Shown piece after piece: positions 1-8,064 of a stretch of DNA of 64,000 bases (position 1 is its first letter; each line of letters opens with the position of its first letter). The translations under genes and the position numbers were made by a program. The notes beneath the pieces are model-generated. The model saw only the letters and a list, made by a program, of their open reading frames with translations. It searched no databases and had not been told where the DNA came from. The DNA is from Kaistella pullorum (lineage in GTDB: Bacteria; Bacteroidota; Bacteroidia; Flavobacteriales; Weeksellaceae). The stretch is from NCBI RefSeq assembly GCF_014837035.1, contig NZ_JACSPS010000003.1, positions 248,001 to 312,000 on the forward strand, given 5' to 3'.

Positions 1-456
1 GATTCCGTCCACAAAGTTGTAAGCATTAAGGATGCCTATGATCAGAATATACACCATTGGAATTGCCCAAAGTGGCAGCACCACAAAGGCATCTACAAAG
101 AACAGCAGAAAAGTGACAGATGCAATATGAAAGATAATTCTGATGCGGGTGGACAGATCCAGAATGTCATCAATAAAACTGATGGCACAAATAAGCAATA
201 ATCCGGTGCCGAAAAGCCTGTAATCATATGTACCAAAAAGCTGCACATATTCAGGATGGCCAACCCACCGTGCGGAAAGCACCGTTGCAAAGAACAGCAG
301 AAAGGCCGCCGGAAATACGATACCGCCACCACGGATCGTCACTTCTGAATGCGCGCTGCGATGGTTGGGTTTATCAATGATATTGTATTTATCGGCGATC
401 TTGAAATAAGCCAACATCAAAAGAACAAGCAAGATGGTCACGATGATATACTCCAT
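1..456 (-). CDS. Initiating glycosyl-1-phosphate transferase, WecA/WbpL-like (3' end outside window)
   Basis: This is the first 152 codons of a polytopic membrane enzyme of the MraY/WecA family (glycosyltransferase family 4 in Pfam). The family moves an N-acetylhexosamine-1-phosphate from a UDP-sugar to undecaprenyl phosphate at the inner membrane, which starts repeat-unit synthesis. I translated it by hand. It opens MEYIIVTILLVLLMLAYFKI, then has the family motif DKPNHRSAHSEVTIRGGG near residues 27-44, the aspartate pair in FIDDILDLSTR and NAYNFVDGI at the window edge. Several hydrophobic segments are visible. The ATG overlaps the stop of the preceding gene by one base, so it is the last visible gene of the operon. 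The WbpV-like reductase directly upstream matches the WbpV-WbpL pairing known from QuiNAc/FucNAc-initiated polymers, so that is the expected sugar (inference). The C-terminus is not visible. Confidence 0.9.
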   Translation of the reverse strand, partial: MEYIIVTILLVLLMLAYFKIADKYNIIDKPNHRSAHSEVTIRGGGIVFPAAFLLFFATVLSARWVGHPEYVQLFGTYDYRLFGTGLLLICAISFIDDILDLSTRIRIIFHIASVTFLLFFVDAFVVLPLWAIPMVYILIIGILNAYNFVDGI

Positions 457-1352
457 TATTTCTTAAAGCTTTTAATGGTTTTGATAAGACCTTCTTCAGC
501 TGAAAGAGGCAGTTTGTCGATACCGAGGGCGGATTTTATTTTTGCGTTGGAAACTTCAAGATTTGAAGTGAGTTTCCCAATCTTTTCCTCCACCAGGTCT
601 AAACCTACGGCCGAAAAAACCTTAGTGATGCTTTTTATCAGGCCTGCAGGAATATTCAGTGAACGCGGACTTTTGTGCAGTGTCTTATACATTAAATCTA
701 CAAGCGACGCCGTAGAAATAGGTTCGTCATCGCTTACATTAAATGTTGAGGATGACAAATCAGGATTTTGAATAAGTTGCTGAATGACAGACCGTAAATT
801 ATCAATTGCAAGATAAGAACGCCGGTTCTCTATTGCAGCAAATGGATAAGGAATGCCTTTCTCAGCGATCTTGTAAAGTGTCTTCAGATTGCCCGTATCA
901 CCCGGTCCGTGAATAAGGCAAGGTCTTAAAATAAATAATCTTTTTCCAGCCGGCAGTGATATTTTCGACAACAGTTCTTCGGCCAAGAGCTTTGATTTGC
1001 CATACGGCGTTACCGGTTTTGCAGGCGTCTGTTCGGTTACAATATGATCTGAACTGTCTACGACTGCTTTAATGCTGCTTATGAAGATAAAATCCCTGAT
1101 GTCTGACTTCAGAAACGCCTTGAAAACTTCTTCCGTAAGATAAGCGTTGACTTTGAAGTACTCTTCTTCCGAATCTACTGTACCTGAATCTTTCTCGATT
1201 CCGGCAAGATGTACAAGTGCATCACAAGTGTCATCCAGTTGCCAACCCGCTTCCCGAACGGAAAGCGTACGAATCTCCACACCTTCCTGCTCAAAAAGAT
1301 GTTTTAAATTTCTGCCGACAAATCCTGATGCACCTGTAATTAATATCCTCAT
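456..1352 (-). CDS. NAD-dependent epimerase/dehydratase, WbpV-like UDP-4-keto-sugar reductase
   Basis: A 298-residue extended short-chain dehydrogenase. The Rossmann motif GASGFVG lies at residues 7-13, the catalytic serine in FISSIKAV near 92-97 and the YGKSK (YxxxK) pair near residue 117. The size and the position just before a WbpL-like transferase match C4 reductases of the WbpV/QnmR type, which reduce UDP-4-keto-6-deoxy-GlcNAc to UDP-QuiNAc or UDP-FucNAc. The 4-keto substrate could come from the CapD/WbpM-like dehydratase encoded at the other end of this locus. Its start overlaps the deacetylase stop by 4 bases, so translation is probably coupled. The SDR assignment is secure. The exact reaction is inferred from context and could instead be a UDP-glucose 4-epimerase-like activity. 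Confidence 0.85.
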   Translation of the reverse strand: MRILITGASGFVGRNLKHLFEQEGVEIRTLSVREAGWQLDDTCDALVHLAGIEKDSGTVDSEEEYFKVNAYLTEEVFKAFLKSDIRDFIFISSIKAVVDSSDHIVTEQTPAKPVTPYGKSKLLAEELLSKISLPAGKRLFILRPCLIHGPGDTGNLKTLYKIAEKGIPYPFAAIENRRSYLAIDNLRSVIQQLIQNPDLSSSTFNVSDDEPISTASLVDLMYKTLHKSPRSLNIPAGLIKSITKVFSAVGLDLVEEKIGKLTSNLEVSNAKIKSALGIDKLPLSAEEGLIKTIKSFKK

Positions 1353-2203
1353 ATAGCACTGTTATGCTTTTCCACCAGATCTTCAAAGCGAACAAACTGG
1401 TAATCATTCCGTTGTAAAATTTTTATTAGCCGGTGTATTTTGGTCTCAACCGATTTTCTACCACGTCTGAATCTAAATTTCGTCAATAAACCTGTTCCTT
1501 CAGGTTCTTTAATATTATAATTTCTTGAAAATTCAAAGGGGTGAATATAGAAAAAATAATTTTTCTGCGCATTAAGCAATTTAGACATCAAATATTTTGT
1601 CAGCATCCACGGTAATATCCTGATATAGCCGCCTCCAGATACCGGAATATTTTTATTGCGGACATTTACGGTAGTGGTTTCAAATTCATAAAAGCCGTCA
1701 ATACGGTAAATATCATCAGCAAGCTGTTCAAAATCAGCTACATCAAGATCGCCATACAACTCATGATTATTGAAGTTGATCTTGCTCGCGTCATAAGTCA
1801 ATCCAAGTTTGCGCAAAATTTCGAGCCTTTCACGGTCTAAACTGAAACAGGGCGCACGGAATCCTTTTACATCATAGTTTAAATGCTCCTTGAATGCTGC
1901 GACAGATTTTATAGTATCTTCTTCGAACTCTTCAGCGGTCATCAGCAGCGGTCGGCGGTGATGATAGGAGTGCAAAGCGATTTCATGTCCGTCCGCGACG
2001 ATCTTCTTTAGTGCAGGCGCGAGTTTTTCTACGATTTCGCCCACTACGAAAAAAGTAGTCTTAATATTATATTTTCCCAGAATATCCAGATAGATCTGAA
2101 GTCCATCTAGTGTACTTTGAGAGGTATCACATTCTTTATCAAGGAAATAATCGAGATGGTACCATTCTTCCACATCCATCCCTAAAACAGCGTACTTTTT
2201 CAT
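1349..2203 (-). CDS. Polysaccharide deacetylase (NodB fold, DUF3473/exosortase-locus type)
   Basis: A 284-residue NodB-type carbohydrate deacetylase with no signal peptide. The metal-binding aspartate motif is DVEEW near residue 10, followed by TFFVVGEI near 50, GHEIALHSYHH near 73-83 and GFRAPCFSLDRE near 114. The C-terminal part has PVSGGGYIRILP and FYIHPFEF. DVEEW in place of TFDDG, and the SGGGY and HPxE motifs, are traits of the DUF3473-containing subfamily often found in exosortase (PEP-CTERM) and other EPS loci; this is recalled, not searched. It probably removes an acetyl group from an N-acetyl sugar of the lipid-linked or nascent polymer. It overlaps both operon neighbours by 4 bases. 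Confidence 0.85.
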   Translation of the reverse strand: MKKYAVLGMDVEEWYHLDYFLDKECDTSQSTLDGLQIYLDILGKYNIKTTFFVVGEIVEKLAPALKKIVADGHEIALHSYHHRRPLLMTAEEFEEDTIKSVAAFKEHLNYDVKGFRAPCFSLDRERLEILRKLGLTYDASKINFNNHELYGDLDVADFEQLADDIYRIDGFYEFETTTVNVRNKNIPVSGGGYIRILPWMLTKYLMSKLLNAQKNYFFYIHPFEFSRNYNIKEPEGTGLLTKFRFRRGRKSVETKIHRLIKILQRNDYQFVRFEDLVEKHNSAI

Positions 2204-2982
2204 ATCAATCTGCCTCCCTGGTTTTTAAAATCTTTGAAATCTTCCACTTTCGGCCATGAAAAATACGAACCTTCCCCCGGATTGTTTTCCTGCGCAATAA
2301 TAGTTCCCGTATGTAGTTTTTCAAGGACTTCGCACATCACCTCACCACCAATCTTTTTCGTTTTTAAAATCAATGAAAATATGGTTTCATCTTTCGAAAT
2401 CGGAACTTCTTTCTGACCTAAAATCTTACCGTTATCTATTTTTGAATCCATATAATGCACGGTGACACCTGTAGATTTCTGCTTTTTGTACAGAGTCCAG
2501 AAGCTTGGCATAACCCCTGCAAAATGAGGTAAAAAGGAGCAATGCAGATTTATGCATCCAAGGGGCGCCACGTTGAGCAATTTCTTCCGGAACACCACAG
2601 GAGCGGAGTAAGACACAATGATGTCCGGTTTTAAATTTTCCAGATTAGCCAGGAAATTTTCATCATTCGGATTGGTAATTACCTCGTATTCAATACTGTT
2701 TTTACGGGCGACACTTTCCAGACTTTTGGGTTTGACAGGCAATTTATAAGACAAAGCAGAATCCAGTAGATTGGTAACTTTGTTGCTAACCACTTTAAAG
2801 CCCATTTTTGCGGCCTGCGCTACGCCAAATCCCTCCACAAAAAGCTTCTTCTGGTTGACCAGACTAAATGACGAGTCAATATTCACAATTTTCTGTACGA
2901 TGACAAAATCAAGCGAAATGATCCGCTGAATATTTTCGGGCACCGCGAAAGAATCTTCCTGGGTAATTATTATAACTTTCAA
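2200..2982 (-). CDS. Formyltransferase family protein (possible sugar N-formyltransferase)
   Basis: A 260-residue protein of the formyltetrahydrofolate-dependent transferase family (Fmt/ArnA N-terminal/PurN fold). The motif INLHCSFLPHFAGVMPSFW near residues 146-164 carries the conserved asparagine and histidine, and VTVHYMDSKIDNGKIL near 174-189 carries the conserved aspartate. It is shorter than Met-tRNA formyltransferase (about 310 residues) and lacks an obvious C-terminal tRNA-binding domain, so a sugar amine is the more likely acceptor. No sugar aminotransferase is visible in the window. The amine may come from the deacetylase encoded next to it (inference) or from a gene outside the window. 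It overlaps both neighbours by 4 bases. Confidence 0.8.
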   Translation of the reverse strand: MKVIIITQEDSFAVPENIQRIISLDFVIVQKIVNIDSSFSLVNQKKLFVEGFGVAQAAKMGFKVVSNKVTNLLDSALSYKLPVKPKSLESVARKNSIEYEVITNPNDENFLANLENLKPDIIVSYSAPVVFRKKLLNVAPLGCINLHCSFLPHFAGVMPSFWTLYKKQKSTGVTVHYMDSKIDNGKILGQKEVPISKDETIFSLILKTKKIGGEVMCEVLEKLHTGTIIAQENNPGEGSYFSWPKVEDFKDFKNQGGRLI

Positions 2983-4208
2983 TTTTTATTAAATTTAGCC
3001 ACCTCCCGGTGAAAGATTTCTATGAGTTTATCAAGAAGCGTATTTCGTTCGAAATGCTGCTCAAAATAGCAGCGTGCGTTATTTGCCATTTGTCGACGCT
3101 CAATATCTGACAGTTTATATAGTTCGATGATATTTGATGTTAGTGATTTCACATCTTCTGCCGGCGAGGAAAGTCCCGCCTGCGCTTCCTCGATTATCCT
3201 TGCACCTTCCCCATCCATGGATGCCAAAATAGGTTTTCCACTGGCTAAATAAGACTGGATTTTAGAAGGTATAGTTAGTGAAAAGATCCGGTCTTTCTTT
3301 AAAGAAGATATCAGAACGTCTGAACAACCAAAATATTTAGGCATCTCCTCGGCGGGATAAGCTCCCAGTAAGTGTACAGTATCTTCCAGACCATTATTAT
3401 TTATGAAATCTACCATTGTAGTTTTCATTCGTCCATCGCCTAAAAAAACGAACTTGATCTCATCAAAACCCTGGTTTTTCAGCTCCAGCGCGGCGTGAAG
3501 AATGGTGTGGAGAGACTGGCTTTCACCAAAATTTCCCGCGAAAGTTATAAGAAATCCATCGGGTAATTTACTTTTAAGTACGGGGTCCGCTGCCGTAGGG
3601 ACATAAAAGTTTTCGGTGGAATTCGGATAGAAAATAATCTTCTCATTCGCTACTCCTTGAGCCTGGATATAGCTTCTGAACCCCTCTGACTGAACCAGCA
3701 CTTTTGTTGAATTTTTGTAAATCCATTTAGTAATCACATCAAAAGTTTTGAGCAAAGTTTTATTATGAATATTACCTGCAGCCGAGAGACTTTCAGGCCA
3801 AAGATCCTGAACCCAAAAAAGGATGGGTATTTTTTGCTTCCTGCCAATGAAGACCGCGGGTATACCTACGGTGATGGGAGATGGCTCATATACCAGGATG
3901 CAATCAAATTCTTTCGGGAGTTTCCGGCCTTTGGCCGAGGCAAAAAAAGCGAATGACAAGTAATTCAGGATGAGTTTAAGCGCACCGCTTCCCCGCGCCA
4001 CCAAGCGTGCGCGATGAATTTTTATTCCATTCCAGACCTCATCATTATTCCTAAAAAAATCATATCCTTCAGCGAACTGTCCGCTGGGGTAATTTGGGAT
4101 ACCGGTAAGTACTTCTACATCATGCCCCTTCTCCCGCAGACCTAAGCAAAGGTCATTGATCTTAAAATTTTCCGGCCAGAAGTACTGACTGATCACCAAT
4201 ATCTTCAT
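2979..4208 (-). CDS. wbuB: WbuB-like glycosyltransferase family 4
   Basis: A 409-residue GT-B fold transferase. It opens with ILVISQYFWPENFKINDL and GIPNYPSGQFAEGY, typical of the WbuB family. WbuB is associated with L-FucNAc transfer in E. coli O26-type loci and lies there next to fnlABC. The C-terminal half has the nucleotide-sugar site around the TFAGNFGESQSL and PSKIQSYLASGKPILA motifs, the latter standing in for the EX7E region. It probably adds L-FucNAc to the lipid-linked primer on the cytoplasmic face of the inner membrane. The FnlC and reductase genes just upstream make this assignment consistent. Linkage and acceptor cannot be read from sequence. Confidence 0.85.
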   Translation of the reverse strand: MKILVISQYFWPENFKINDLCLGLREKGHDVEVLTGIPNYPSGQFAEGYDFFRNNDEVWNGIKIHRARLVARGSGALKLILNYLSFAFFASAKGRKLPKEFDCILVYEPSPITVGIPAVFIGRKQKIPILFWVQDLWPESLSAAGNIHNKTLLKTFDVITKWIYKNSTKVLVQSEGFRSYIQAQGVANEKIIFYPNSTENFYVPTAADPVLKSKLPDGFLITFAGNFGESQSLHTILHAALELKNQGFDEIKFVFLGDGRMKTTMVDFINNNGLEDTVHLLGAYPAEEMPKYFGCSDVLISSLKKDRIFSLTIPSKIQSYLASGKPILASMDGEGARIIEEAQAGLSSPAEDVKSLTSNIIELYKLSDIERRQMANNARCYFEQHFERNTLLDKLIEIFHREVAKFNKN

Positions 4209-5062
4209 TAATATTTATAGATCGGGTTAGCATCTATCCATCGGCGCAAATCATTAAGCATTTGTCTGTAATCAGGTGCCGAGTAACGGAAATCGGTCCT
4301 GATAGAAGTAAGACTTTTATCTACAGAATAAGAACTGTCTGAAATGATTTTCATCTCGCCACCTCTGAATATTTCATTAAACAACTGAAGCAGGGAGTAT
4401 TTGTCTATCTTTTCGCGTGGTGCTACTTCAATCAGCCCTGATAAATTTTGAGTAATCGCTTCGTGGATTGCATTGGATAGCTCCAATGTTGTGAGACCAG
4501 ACCAGTACGCAGCTGAAAATCCTTTGAGTTCTGCATTTGCGGGTTGGGACATGAACCAATGGAATAGCCCGATACCTTTATCATTGATCTCCGGTCCGAT
4601 TATGGACGTCCGGATTGTGAGATCCTTCGGATTATCAAGTTCACCAAGCGCTTTTGACTGCGCATAAAAACCTATTCCATCCTTAACATCATTTTCAGTG
4701 TAACCGCCACGCTTACCATTAAAGACACAGTCCGTGCTGATATGTATTACTTTCGTTGCTGTTCCTGCGGTAAGTCTTTCCAAAAAGTGCGGAAAAAAAC
4801 TATTGAACCAGATTGCTTTATCCGGATAATCTTCTGCGTCTTTATTTAAGATTCCGATACAGTTGATGATATAATCAAAGGTATTTTCGCGAACTATCTT
4901 TTCAAGTGCAACCGTGTCACTTACATCCACATTATATATTTTTGGCTGCGGTGAAACATTCCGGGCAATTCCGTGAACGTCATAATTACCGATTGCTGGC
5001 AAACGCGTAAAAAGCATATGGCCGGCCATACCTTTAATTCCAATTACAAGCACTTTTTTCAT
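4208..5062 (-). CDS. RmlD-like SDR reductase in the FnlB position of the UDP-L-FucNAc pathway
   Basis: A 284-residue RmlD-type sugar-nucleotide reductase. The Rossmann motif is IGIKGMAGHML near residues 7-17, the serine motif HISTDCVFNG near 106-115 and the YAQSK catalytic pair near residue 132. It lies between fnlC and wbuB, where E. coli O26-type loci have fnlB. Canonical FnlB/CapF is longer and carries a C-terminal cupin, which is absent here. It probably does the 4-keto reduction between the FnlA and FnlC steps. An alternative is a true dTDP-4-dehydrorhamnose reductase, but no RmlA, RmlB or RmlC is visible. Its ends overlap both neighbours. Confidence 0.7.
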   Translation of the reverse strand: MKKVLVIGIKGMAGHMLFTRLPAIGNYDVHGIARNVSPQPKIYNVDVSDTVALEKIVRENTFDYIINCIGILNKDAEDYPDKAIWFNSFFPHFLERLTAGTATKVIHISTDCVFNGKRGGYTENDVKDGIGFYAQSKALGELDNPKDLTIRTSIIGPEINDKGIGLFHWFMSQPANAELKGFSAAYWSGLTTLELSNAIHEAITQNLSGLIEVAPREKIDKYSLLQLFNEIFRGGEMKIISDSSYSVDKSLTSIRTDFRYSAPDYRQMLNDLRRWIDANPIYKY

Positions 5063-6180
5063 TTCTTGTCCCAGGTTACCTTATTAATGATTGCTGTATA
5101 ACTTTGGATCGCCTTGATCACTCGGGTTGAGGAATTTGTCACCTCATATTCGAACGGAAGCACAATATCATCATCAAACAATCCTCTTGCAACTTCAATT
5201 GCATTAATCATCTGCTCCGCTGAAATACCGCCTAAAACAATGCTTCCGGCATCTACAGCCTCAGGTCTTTCCGTACTGGTACGGATACTTACTGCAGGAA
5301 AGCCCATCATTGCAGATTCTTCGCTAATAGTACCGCTGTCTGAAAGGACAATAAACGACTTTTGCTGAAGTTTAACATAATCAAAAAAACCAAGTGGCGG
5401 AACATTCTGTATCAACGGATGAAACTTTATGGCGTCTTTTTCAATTCTTTTCTTTGTGCGCGGATGTGTTGAAAATATAACAGGCATTCCATATTTTTCA
5501 GCGATCGTATTCAGAGACTGAGACAAAAGTTTAAAATGGTCAGCCAAATCTATATTTTCTTCGCGGTGTGCACTCACTACAATATATTGGTTTTCGCTGA
5601 GGCCCAATTTTTCCATCACAGAACTCGACTCAATATTTGAAGCATATTTATCCAAAACTTCGCGCAGCGGTGAACCCGTAACGAAAACGTGATCTTTCCG
5701 AAATCCTTCGCTCAGCAAATATCTGCGCGAATTTTCAGTATAAGTGAGATTGATGTCAGAAATATGGTCAGAAATCTTTCTGTTGATTTCTTCCGGAACA
5801 TTCTGGTCAAAGCACCTGTTTCCGGCTTCCATATGAAAGATTGGGATCTTTAGCCTTTTTGCAGCAATGGTACTTAGAACACTGTTGGTATCACCTAAGA
5901 CTAAAAGCGCATCCGGCACCTCTTTCGATAAGATCTCGTAAGACTTCGCAATTACATTTCCTATCGTTTCACCCAAATGCTCGCCCGCCACATTCAGAAA
6001 ATAATCCGGTTTGCGGAGACCCAAGTCCTCGAAAAAAAGTTCATTGAGTTCATAATCATAATTCTGACCTGTGTGAACTAGTATATGTTCGAAATAGATA
6101 TCACATTTTTTGATGCACTCTGCCAGCCTGATTATCTCCGGACGTGTACCTAATATTGTCGCTAATTTCAGTTTTTTCAT
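5059..6180 (-). CDS. fnlC: UDP-N-acetylglucosamine 2-epimerase family, FnlC/WbjD-like
   Basis: A non-hydrolysing UDP-GlcNAc 2-epimerase-type protein, 373 residues from ATG at 6180; an in-frame GTG at 6189 would add three. Motifs are GTRPEIIRLAE near residue 10, VHTGQNYDYELNELFFEDLG, EAGNRCFDQNVPEEINRK, SAHREENID and LSDSGTISEESAMMGFPAVS. The GNRCFDQNVPEE motif and the match of the whole N-terminus to FnlC/WbjD/CapG (UDP-2-acetamido-2,6-dideoxy-L-talose 2-epimerase) favour the last step of UDP-L-FucNAc synthesis. A TACTTTTG -7 box lies directly upstream, so this gene likely starts the second transcription unit of the locus. Confidence 0.88.
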   Translation of the reverse strand: MKKLKLATILGTRPEIIRLAECIKKCDIYFEHILVHTGQNYDYELNELFFEDLGLRKPDYFLNVAGEHLGETIGNVIAKSYEILSKEVPDALLVLGDTNSVLSTIAAKRLKIPIFHMEAGNRCFDQNVPEEINRKISDHISDINLTYTENSRRYLLSEGFRKDHVFVTGSPLREVLDKYASNIESSSVMEKLGLSENQYIVVSAHREENIDLADHFKLLSQSLNTIAEKYGMPVIFSTHPRTKKRIEKDAIKFHPLIQNVPPLGFFDYVKLQQKSFIVLSDSGTISEESAMMGFPAVSIRTSTERPEAVDAGSIVLGGISAEQMINAIEVARGLFDDDIVLPFEYEVTNSSTRVIKAIQSYTAIINKVTWDKK

Positions 6181-6188
6181 AGTTCTCA

Positions 6189-6196
6189 CAAAAGTA
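6189..6196 (-). promoter_or_regulatory. Candidate promoter -7 box for the fnlC unit
   Basis: TACTTTTG on the minus strand fits the Bacteroidota TAnnTTTG -7 consensus. It ends 8 bases before the fnlC ATG, so the transcript would be nearly leaderless. No clear TTG -33 box was seen, so support is moderate. Confidence 0.4.
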
Positions 6197-6247
6197 TGAT
6201 TAATAATAAATTTTTAGGTATATTTCACATAAAAAATTGATTTTCTT

Positions 6248-7360
6248 ATGAAATATATACTTACTGTTATAGCGTTGTTTTGGTATGGATTTACCTCAGC
6301 ACAAGCTGTTAATTTAAAGGATTTTCCAGGCGGAAGTGCAGATGCGCAGTTCGCAGCCGCCCTAAGCCAAATCAAAAATAAATATTCTGCCCGAAAGCAG
6401 CATGCCACCTTGAAAATCCCGGCTGGTACATACAGCATTACTAAGCCTATCAATCTCAATAAATACATAAGCCTGGAAGGCGAAGCACCAGGAACTACGG
6501 TAATTCAGGTAAAATCAACTCAGCATGAAGCGATTGTTTTGGAAGATAATAAAAGCGAAACTGACATTTACAATCATTACAATTCAATCCGTAATCTGAC
6601 AATCTACGGCCCGGATTACGGCAAAAACCCATTTGAGTGGAAAAATCTTACGCTTAACAATCCACGAAGTGTGGGTATTAAGATTCTAGGACTTCGAAAC
6701 CGGATTGACAACTGTACGATCGATGGATTTCTGTGGGCGGGAATAGAGGTTTCTTCAAGTTATTATAACTTCATCACCAATAGCTTCATTAAAAACAACC
6801 GTGTGGGCATACAGATTGGTAAAACTTCTACAAGCACTTATGTAAATAACAGTGAAATACGCAACAATTCCTCAGGTATCATTATCGAAGGTAATTCATA
6901 TGCGAATTTCATCAATAATAATATGATTGAGAACAACATCACCCATATGCTGCCGCCGGCCCGGAATGAGGATGATGCCTCTGCTTACAAGATCGGCGAC
7001 GGTATCGTAATAAATGGCGCGACAAATAATTTCATTCATAACAATTATTTCGAGCAACACTTCAACAATGTTGTATTGAATAATGCTGAGGGGAATGAAG
7101 TGACCGGAAATTTCTTCGCGGTAAACAACCTGCAGAACAGGAAGCAGAATATTATAAATATTTCGGGGAATTCTGCGAATAACCGCATTACCGGCAATAA
7201 AACCATGGGTGCCGCGGAGAGTATTGATACGCTGCGGATAGTACTGGAAGGATCAAAGGATAATTCAACTAACCTGATAGATTTTGGTGTAGAAAAGAAT
7301 AAGATTCTGAAAAAATCAGTTACTTCCCAAAAATTGAGTACCAGCCCAATTATTCCTTAA
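6248..7360 (+). CDS. Secreted right-handed beta-helix (pectate-lyase-like) protein
   Basis: A 370-residue protein with a signal peptide (residues 1-20, cut probably after SAQA). It then has a pectate-lyase-3-like first coil (NLKDFPGGSADAQFAAALS) and many short parallel beta-helix rungs rich in asparagine, such as FINNNMIENN and NFIHNNYFEQHFNN. It has no T9SS C-terminal domain, so it is probably periplasmic or outer-membrane associated. Beta-helix proteins in EPS loci often act as polysaccharide lyases, epimerases or trimming enzymes. No catalytic residues can be assigned with confidence here. It is the only plus-strand gene in the EPS locus. It splits the minus-strand cluster between the short SDR and fnlC, and its last 4 bases overlap the SDR stop convergently. 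A near-match -7 box (TATATTTC) precedes it. Confidence 0.8.
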   Translation: MKYILTVIALFWYGFTSAQAVNLKDFPGGSADAQFAAALSQIKNKYSARKQHATLKIPAGTYSITKPINLNKYISLEGEAPGTTVIQVKSTQHEAIVLEDNKSETDIYNHYNSIRNLTIYGPDYGKNPFEWKNLTLNNPRSVGIKILGLRNRIDNCTIDGFLWAGIEVSSSYYNFITNSFIKNNRVGIQIGKTSTSTYVNNSEIRNNSSGIIIEGNSYANFINNNMIENNITHMLPPARNEDDASAYKIGDGIVINGATNNFIHNNYFEQHFNNVVLNNAEGNEVTGNFFAVNNLQNRKQNIINISGNSANNRITGNKTMGAAESIDTLRIVLEGSKDNSTNLIDFGVEKNKILKKSVTSQKLSTSPIIP

Positions 7361-8034
7361 TGTGCAGGCGCATATCTCTGTACCAACCCCTGGAGATAAT
7401 CTGCGGGAGAAATGTCTTTAAAATACGAAATCACTTCGTCAGAAAACTCGATATCATATCTGTCGCCCTCCTCTTTTGAAGTAAAATTGGCCTTTTTCCC
7501 ATAAAACTGCTCTAAAGCGTTCACAATTTCAAACAGCGAAAACTGATACGGATACGAGACACTGATCAGCGCTTTGCTATTCTGTGAGTTGACTTCATCA
7601 AAAAAAGAGGCGATATGCGCAGCGTCTATCAGGATTCTGCCTGCTTTGGAATGTAAAGTAAAATGCAGGTCATTTCGGATACAGTTTGAAAGAAAATTAA
7701 ACAGCGTGTTCGGATTTCCCCCATGCCCTACCACATTTCCGATACGGAGAATGATAGAACGTTCCGCGTGCCCGTCAATAAGTTTTTCCATGGCGAGCTT
7801 ATGCAAAACGTAGGGACTTTCCTGTTTCGACGGATCACAGATGCTGCAGGTGGAGAAGTAAATAATTTTTTTATCCGAGTACGAATTCAGCGAATTTATA
7901 AGTAGCGATTTCTCCCGCTCAAACTCCGCAGCACGCACCTCAAGAGAGTTTGACACACCCGAGGCGAAGATCAATAAATCATCTTCGTCGTACTGTGCGA
8001 ATATGCTGGCTATTAAACCCCTTCCTATAATCAT
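7357..8034 (-). CDS. Short NAD-dependent epimerase/dehydratase-like protein
   Basis: A 225-residue SDR-like protein, shorter than the usual 290-340 residues of sugar-nucleotide SDRs. It begins directly at the dinucleotide loop (IGRGLIASIF at residues 2-11, a variant of GxxGxxG), has the serine motif YFSTCSICD near 58-66 and a YVLHKLAMEK (YxxxK) near residue 75. The region between the nucleotide loop and the catalytic serine is compressed, which accounts for the small size. It follows fnlA with a 30-base gap and ends tail-to-tail with the beta-helix gene. Its substrate is unknown. It might share the 4-keto reduction with the RmlD-like protein or modify another sugar. Confidence 0.72.
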   Translation of the reverse strand: MIIGRGLIASIFAQYDEDDLLIFASGVSNSLEVRAAEFEREKSLLINSLNSYSDKKIIYFSTCSICDPSKQESPYVLHKLAMEKLIDGHAERSIILRIGNVVGHGGNPNTLFNFLSNCIRNDLHFTLHSKAGRILIDAAHIASFFDEVNSQNSKALISVSYPYQFSLFEIVNALEQFYGKKANFTSKEEGDRYDIEFSDEVISYFKDISPADYLQGLVQRYAPAH

Positions 8035-8064
8035 ATTTAAAGTTCGCGGATATTTTTCTGCTTC

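Noticed and set aside
349-771. 140-codon plus-strand ORF opposite the WbpV-like gene
   Set aside because: Shadow frame; the minus-strand SDR with clear motifs explains the sequence. The same holds for most other ORFs inside the large genes, such as 14246-14566 and 43697-44077.
6248-7360. Beta-helix protein considered as T9SS cargo
   Set aside because: The C-terminus lacks PNP, GxY and the basic end of T9SS sorting domains.
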